Shown here piece after piece: positions 14,305-17,291 of a stretch of DNA of 17,291 nucleotides. The notes beneath the pieces were generated by a model. The model was not told where the DNA came from, searched no databases, and was given only the letters and a program-made list of their open reading frames with translations. Within the stretch, counting starts at the first letter, position 1; each line of letters opens with the position of its first letter. The stretch spans positions 1 through 17,291 of the forward strand of contig JBBRMF010000093.1 of assembly GCA_038230975.1 (NCBI GenBank), read 5' to 3'. The position numbers were made by a program, and so were the translations under genes. The stretch comes from JANXVV01 sp038230975. Its GTDB lineage: Bacteria > Planctomycetota > Phycisphaerae > Tepidisphaerales > Tepidisphaeraceae.

Positions 14305-14637
14305 ATGGCAGAAGAAGTTCATTCATTCACTGTTTTGCACGGCCGTGAAGACTCTTTTGGTGGGCATTACGCAGTCTGGTTCAACGTGAACCGGCATGCC
14401 AAGCGGCTGATTGAACACCTTACAGCAGAAGAGCCAGGCATTTTGGGAAAGGACTTTCGAGATCTTGCGATTCTGCTGCGGAGACATCGTGAGCAACGAA
14501 GAAAGCCTCGGTTGACGCCGGAGCAGGACCGGGCCATGCTCCGTACCGCTTCCAGGCACCTACTGCTCTATCTGGCGCACCATGCCCCTCGCGAACTGGC
14601 AGAGTTGCTTGAATCAGCCGCGGAGGTTCACGCGTGA
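14305..14637 (+). CDS. Hypothetical 110-residue helical protein
   Basis: I do not recognise this protein. The first 28 residues suggest short strands (VHSFTVLHGRED, YAVWFNVN); the rest is helical and rich in Arg, Leu and His, with a segment like RRHREQRRKPRLTPEQDRA. No signal peptide, membrane segment or catalytic motif is visible. It is the only plus-strand gene between two minus-strand blocks, with its own upstream region (TTGACA and a dyad) and its own downstream terminator, which supports a real, independently expressed gene. The basic helical character would allow nucleic-acid binding, for example as a regulator or accessory transfer protein, but this is a guess. Confidence 0.6.
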   Translation: MAEEVHSFTVLHGREDSFGGHYAVWFNVNRHAKRLIEHLTAEEPGILGKDFRDLAILLRRHREQRRKPRLTPEQDRAMLRTASRHLLLYLAHHAPRELAELLESAAEVHA

Positions 14638-14661
14638 CGGTTCAGTTCACCGTTCGTCCCC

Positions 14662-14692
14662 AGCGCAATCATCAAAAGTGATTGCGCTTTTC
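14662..14692 (+). terminator. Intrinsic terminator after the 110-residue gene
   Basis: AGCGCAATCA (14662-14671) pairs perfectly with TGATTGCGCT (14679-14688) around a 7-base loop and is followed by TTT. It lies 24 bases after the stop at 14637. The minus-strand gene ending at 14692 converges on it. Confidence 0.8.
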
Positions 14693-15450
14693 TACACTAT
14701 GAAATCATCATCGTCAGTATTTCGTAATTTTTTAATGTATTTGCGTACCGTTTTCGCATCGTCGGGGGACAGGCTATTGAGGTCTTGTGCCTGTTTGAGC
14801 TCGGCGATCAGTTCTCTGCGTCCCTTGTCCAATGCGATCGTATCCAACCCCTCATCCCGCATGCGTTGGAGGATTTGTTGCACCTTGGACAGCTTCATCG
14901 GCGGATTTTTAATCGCATCGAATTGCTGCTCGGCCTGCAAGAGTTTTTGACGTGTCTCGGTCAACCGCAACTTGTGCAGAATGGGAGCGAGTTCTGCGTC
15001 TTCTTTGAGGTGTTGCAGTTTCATTTGATCGTCGATGCGCCCCAGAGCTGTCTTGAGGCTTTTGACGTTTTGCGAAAACCGCAGAGGACGCGTGGTGGTC
15101 TTGAACATTCCCCAGGCAACGGGCCTCGTGAGCAGGAAAGTGAAATAGTGCCATCCCTCAATCAGCGGTGTGTGAAAGTCGGCATCATGTGTGTGTTCGA
15201 TGATGAGATTACCATGCTTGTTGAGATCCTCCGGTTCTTCTTCGGGAGAAAAGCCGTTTGTGTTGTGAAACCCCATCAATTTGCTGCCTTTACGCCAGTA
15301 CGATTGCGGTACGCACCAGCGAAGTTGCAGCGAAGGGTCGATCCCATCGTCGAGCCATAGCGAGATAAAAAGGCCTTCACCACGCAGTTCACGCTTGCCG
15401 TCGTTTCCCGGCTCAATGACTTGACCGTCATAGACGATGATGTCGTTCAT
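14692..15450 (-). CDS. Hypothetical protein coupled to the second ATPase
   Basis: A 252-residue protein that I do not recognise. The N-terminal half (about 1-130) looks strand-rich (LFISLWLDDG, LQLRWCVPQSYW, WHYFTFLLTRPVAWG) and could be a compact beta domain. The C-terminal half is a long charged coiled coil (about 140-240) ending in DDDDFIV. ATG 15450 has a GGGGAGGG site (15454-15461) 4 bases upstream and is preferred to a TTG at 15474, though that would overlap the ATPase stop. It is 20 bases downstream of the ATPase gene and clearly in the same operon, so it is likely a partner of the motor, for example a docking or DNA-substrate adaptor. That role is inference. Confidence 0.68.
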   Translation of the reverse strand: MNDIIVYDGQVIEPGNDGKRELRGEGLFISLWLDDGIDPSLQLRWCVPQSYWRKGSKLMGFHNTNGFSPEEEPEDLNKHGNLIIEHTHDADFHTPLIEGWHYFTFLLTRPVAWGMFKTTTRPLRFSQNVKSLKTALGRIDDQMKLQHLKEDAELAPILHKLRLTETRQKLLQAEQQFDAIKNPPMKLSKVQQILQRMRDEGLDTIALDKGRRELIAELKQAQDLNSLSPDDAKTVRKYIKKLRNTDDDDFIV

Positions 15451-15470
15451 TAGCCCTCCCCATATTGTAT

Positions 15471-16751
15471 TCAAAAGTGCTCACGTTTCATCCAGCGTTC
15501 GATCTTCTCTTCCGCGATGGATCGCGGCGTCGCATACTTTTCGCGCGACCGGCGAATGATCTTTTCGCGGCGGCCATGCTCCGGTCGAAGCGGCGGATGG
15601 GTGAATCCGGTAAAGGGTTCGCTATACTTCCCACCATCTAAGAGTTTGGCAATGACATGATGATTGCCAAGCCCGCTTAATGTGCCAGGATTATACGAAC
15701 CTCCCAACTCCTGTGACAAGTGTAAAGCGTCCCGTTCGCCAACACGGAACGCAATTAAGCTGCCGACGTTTCCAAAGACTGCCGAGGCGATAGCGGGAGT
15801 CAGTTGTTCCACATACTGATGACTGAGCGTTATGCAGAGGCGGTATTTGCGGGCTTCGGACAAAATTGAAGCGAAGGTGTCGGTGGTGAAGTTATGGAAT
15901 TCATCGATATATAAATGAAAATCCTGACGCTCACGCTCCGGGATGTCGGCCCGGCTCATGGCTGCAAGTTGGAAACTTGTCACGAGGATCGAACCCAGGA
16001 GATTCGCCTTGTCCTCTCCGAGTAAACCTTTGGCGAGATTGGCGATGAAAATACGACGGTCATCCATCATGAACCGAGCGTCGATCTTTCGCTTGGACTG
16101 CCCCAAAAGGTTGCGGATTGGAGGGGACATCAGCAGTTGCCCGACCTTGTTCTCGATCGGGGCAATCGCCTCACGCCGGAATCGCTCGTCGTAACTGGCG
16201 AATTCATGCGTCCAGAACTGCCGAACCATCGGGTCTTTGACTTGTCGCACCACCCACTTGCGGTACGACTCATCGGAAAGAATCCGCTGCACGCCGAGCA
16301 GGCTATTGTCTTGGCAATCGAGCAGTGCTGCGATGGCGGCGTATAAAATGTGCTCCATTCTCGGCCCCCAACTGTCCCGCCAGATGGATTTGAGCGCCGA
16401 GACCAACCCAGATGCAACGCGGTGCCGCTCTCTCGGCGGGACATTCTGGAGCAGATTGAAGCCGATGGGAAAATCCGCGGCCGTCGCGTCGAAATAAACC
16501 ACATCCTCGGTGCGATGCCGGGGGATGTGGTCGAGCAGTTCGTTCGCCATATCGCCGTGCGGATCGATCACGCCGACGCCCCTGCCTGCCGCTATGTCTT
16601 GGATGATCGAGTTTTGAAGAAGGGTTGTCTTGCCGGTGCCGCTCTTGCCGATCACATACAAATGTTGTCTGCGATCGACAGCGTGAAGACCGAACGGCAC
16701 GCTGCCGCCCCAATGTTCACGCTCTCCGATTTCAATGAACTCTTCCTGCAT
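15471..16751 (-). CDS. VirD4/HerA-like DNA-transfer ATPase (short form)
   Basis: A 426-residue P-loop ATPase. Walker A is GKSGTGKT at 35-42, followed by GVIDPHGD near 60-67, PIGFNLL, Walker B FHLYIDEF with Asp283 and Glu284, and LSHQYVEQL as the sensor region. The same motifs in the same spacing occur in the ATPase at 7995-9767, so they are paralogues. There are no membrane helices. The C-terminus contains a TGFTHPPLRP segment common in this family. Proteins of this type act as the coupling motor of conjugation-like systems or as DUF87/TraM-recognition ATPases of integrative elements. Upstream in frame there is no alternative start. A TATAAT box at 16937-16942 gives a leader of about 180 bases. 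It is the first gene of a two-gene operon. Confidence 0.87.
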   Translation of the reverse strand: MQEEFIEIGEREHWGGSVPFGLHAVDRRQHLYVIGKSGTGKTTLLQNSIIQDIAAGRGVGVIDPHGDMANELLDHIPRHRTEDVVYFDATAADFPIGFNLLQNVPPRERHRVASGLVSALKSIWRDSWGPRMEHILYAAIAALLDCQDNSLLGVQRILSDESYRKWVVRQVKDPMVRQFWTHEFASYDERFRREAIAPIENKVGQLLMSPPIRNLLGQSKRKIDARFMMDDRRIFIANLAKGLLGEDKANLLGSILVTSFQLAAMSRADIPERERQDFHLYIDEFHNFTTDTFASILSEARKYRLCITLSHQYVEQLTPAIASAVFGNVGSLIAFRVGERDALHLSQELGGSYNPGTLSGLGNHHVIAKLLDGGKYSEPFTGFTHPPLRPEHGRREKIIRRSREKYATPRSIAEEKIERWMKREHF

Positions 16752-17150
16752 GCCGGAGCAAGCACCCGCTCCAAGCGTTCGCTGCGCTTCAAGATCGCGA
16801 ACGCGGATGCCTCCAGTGTATGCTTCAACTCACACACAATGAAACAAACAACCGGCACCACGCTGGTTTGGGATGCCGGGGTAATCGGGTGATCGCTTCG
16901 GAACACGGGTGTGTCGCACCTGGTTCCTCACCAATGATTATACATGAAACTAAATTGAGGCTTGTTGATAACTGCGAGACACTACCGCATTTGACTCGTC
17001 TTCTTTCCTTAACCAGTTCGCCGTAATATTTATGTACATACGTTGCACGGGTAAAATGCAGTTGTAATTAATAGATTTAGAATATAGTTTTTGCTCCTGA
17101 CGCTGGCGTGCATGAGCAACCCCGTGTTGCATTGTTCTGCTCTTGCCTTG
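16752..17150. other. AT-rich non-coding right flank
   Basis: This 399-base stretch has no recognisable gene. It holds the putative promoter of the minus-strand ATPase operon, a near-consensus DnaA-like 9-mer TGTTGATAA (minus strand TTATCAACA, about 16964-16972), an AT-rich run at about 17015-17095, and a small GCAAC/GTTGC hairpin at 17116-17130. It then joins the right repeat. Confidence 0.5.
16937..16942 (-). promoter_or_regulatory. TATAAT -10 box for the ATPase operon
   Basis: The minus strand reads ATGTATAAT here, a perfect -10 hexamer, about 186 bases before the ATG at 16751. The -35 region is weak, so the start point is uncertain. Confidence 0.45.
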
Positions 17151-17291
17151 TCGAACTTCCAGATGGTGAATCAAACCCTCGTCGCGTCGCCGTGCGACGC
17201 GTGGCAACTCGTTGTGAATCAACGGTTTTTGGCCGACAACAAAACACCCGGCTCGCATGGCGAGCCGGGTGAACCCGTGAATTCCGAGTTT
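17151..17291 (-). repeat. Right copy of the 141-bp terminal inverted repeat
   Basis: Exact reverse complement of bases 1-141, with the same hairpins at 17245-17271 and 17183-17201. As at the left, the hairpin plus T-run would stop transcripts entering from outside. Confidence 0.97.
17151..17291 (+). pseudogene. Detached 3' fragment of the serine recombinase gene
   Basis: Read on the plus strand, the right repeat encodes the same 47 residues as recombinase residues 456-502, in frame and without a stop. Upstream bases do not match the recombinase: the frame continues only to a TAG at 17085-17087, through unrelated codons. This is therefore a copy of the gene's 3' part without its body, or the outer repeat shared by two loci. 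It continues beyond the window. Confidence 0.7.

Noticed and set aside
1..17291. Circular contig with direct terminal overlap
   Set aside because: The end repeats are in inverted, not direct, orientation, so simple circular closure is not supported.
1..17291. Composite transposon or insertion sequence bounded by terminal inverted repeats
   Set aside because: No transposase is present; the only recombinase is of the serine integrase type, and 141-bp repeats that end inside its own gene are not IS ends.
1..17291. Protein-primed linear phage or tailed phage
   Set aside because: No family B polymerase, terminal protein, capsid, terminase or portal is visible.
1..17291. CRISPR array or riboswitch
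   Set aside because: No regularly spaced direct repeats and no recognisable riboswitch core were seen.

Overview
The window is a 17.3-kb piece of bacterial DNA that reads as the body of a mobile genetic element. Starts with Shine-Dalgarno sites, -10/-35-like promoters and intrinsic terminators all point to a bacterium. By eye the backbone is GC-rich (many lines 55-60% or more), while one cargo block (about 1.7-4.5 kb) is clearly more AT-rich. The lineage cannot be fixed from the sequence. The set of a zinc-ribbon serine recombinase, DUF87/VirD4-like ATPases, ArdC and a short CHC2-TOPRIM primase resembles integrated elements of environmental bacteria such as Planctomycetota, but that is a low-confidence impression.

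The most striking structural feature is at the two ends. Bases 1-141 are the exact reverse complement of bases 17151-17291. The repeat contains two strong hairpins and encodes the last 47 visible codons of a serine recombinase that is still open at base 1. The repeat could be the termini of a linear replicon, or inverted copies bounding an invertible segment. The length of exactly 141 bases is also a common largest k-mer of short-read assemblers, so the true repeat may extend beyond the window and the linear ends may be an assembly effect.

Layout from left to right: (1) 1-1506, minus: large serine recombinase, 3' end outside the window. (2) 1507-1852: non-coding, with two hairpins around a consensus DnaA box and a promoter. 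(3) 1853-4541, plus: a tight, AT-richer three-gene cassette of a D12-class adenine DNA methyltransferase, a ParB/Srx-fold protein and an unknown protein with a C-terminal HEPN-type RNxxxH motif; this may be a modification or defence system. (4) 4798-7835: a divergent cargo unit. A small XRE regulator (minus) faces, across a perfect 24-base palindrome, an operon (plus) of a guanidinoacetate-methyltransferase-like enzyme, a DMT/EamA exporter and an ornithine-decarboxylase-like PLP enzyme whose usual catalytic cysteine is glycine. This looks like synthesis and export of a small, perhaps guanidine- or amine-derived, metabolite under an autoregulated switch. (5) 7995-16751: the mobility backbone: a VirD4/TraD-like ATPase (plus), a membrane protein with a charged tail (minus), a CHC2-TOPRIM primase and an ArdC-family antirestriction protein (minus, one transcript ending in a strong terminator), a hairpin-rich leader, an FN3 lipoprotein (minus), a 110-residue unknown protein (plus), and an unknown coiled-coil protein translationally linked to a second VirD4/HerA-like ATPase (minus). 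(6) 16752-17150: non-coding and AT-rich, with a TATAAT box for the minus-strand operon, leading into the right terminal repeat.

Taken together: the recombinase would move or rearrange the element; the ATPases would pump DNA; ArdC and the primase would protect incoming single-stranded DNA and convert it to double-stranded; the methyltransferase cassette and the metabolite operon are cargo. No relaxase, VirB4, transposase or recognisable replication initiator is visible, so transfer and replication functions must be supplied elsewhere or lie outside the window.
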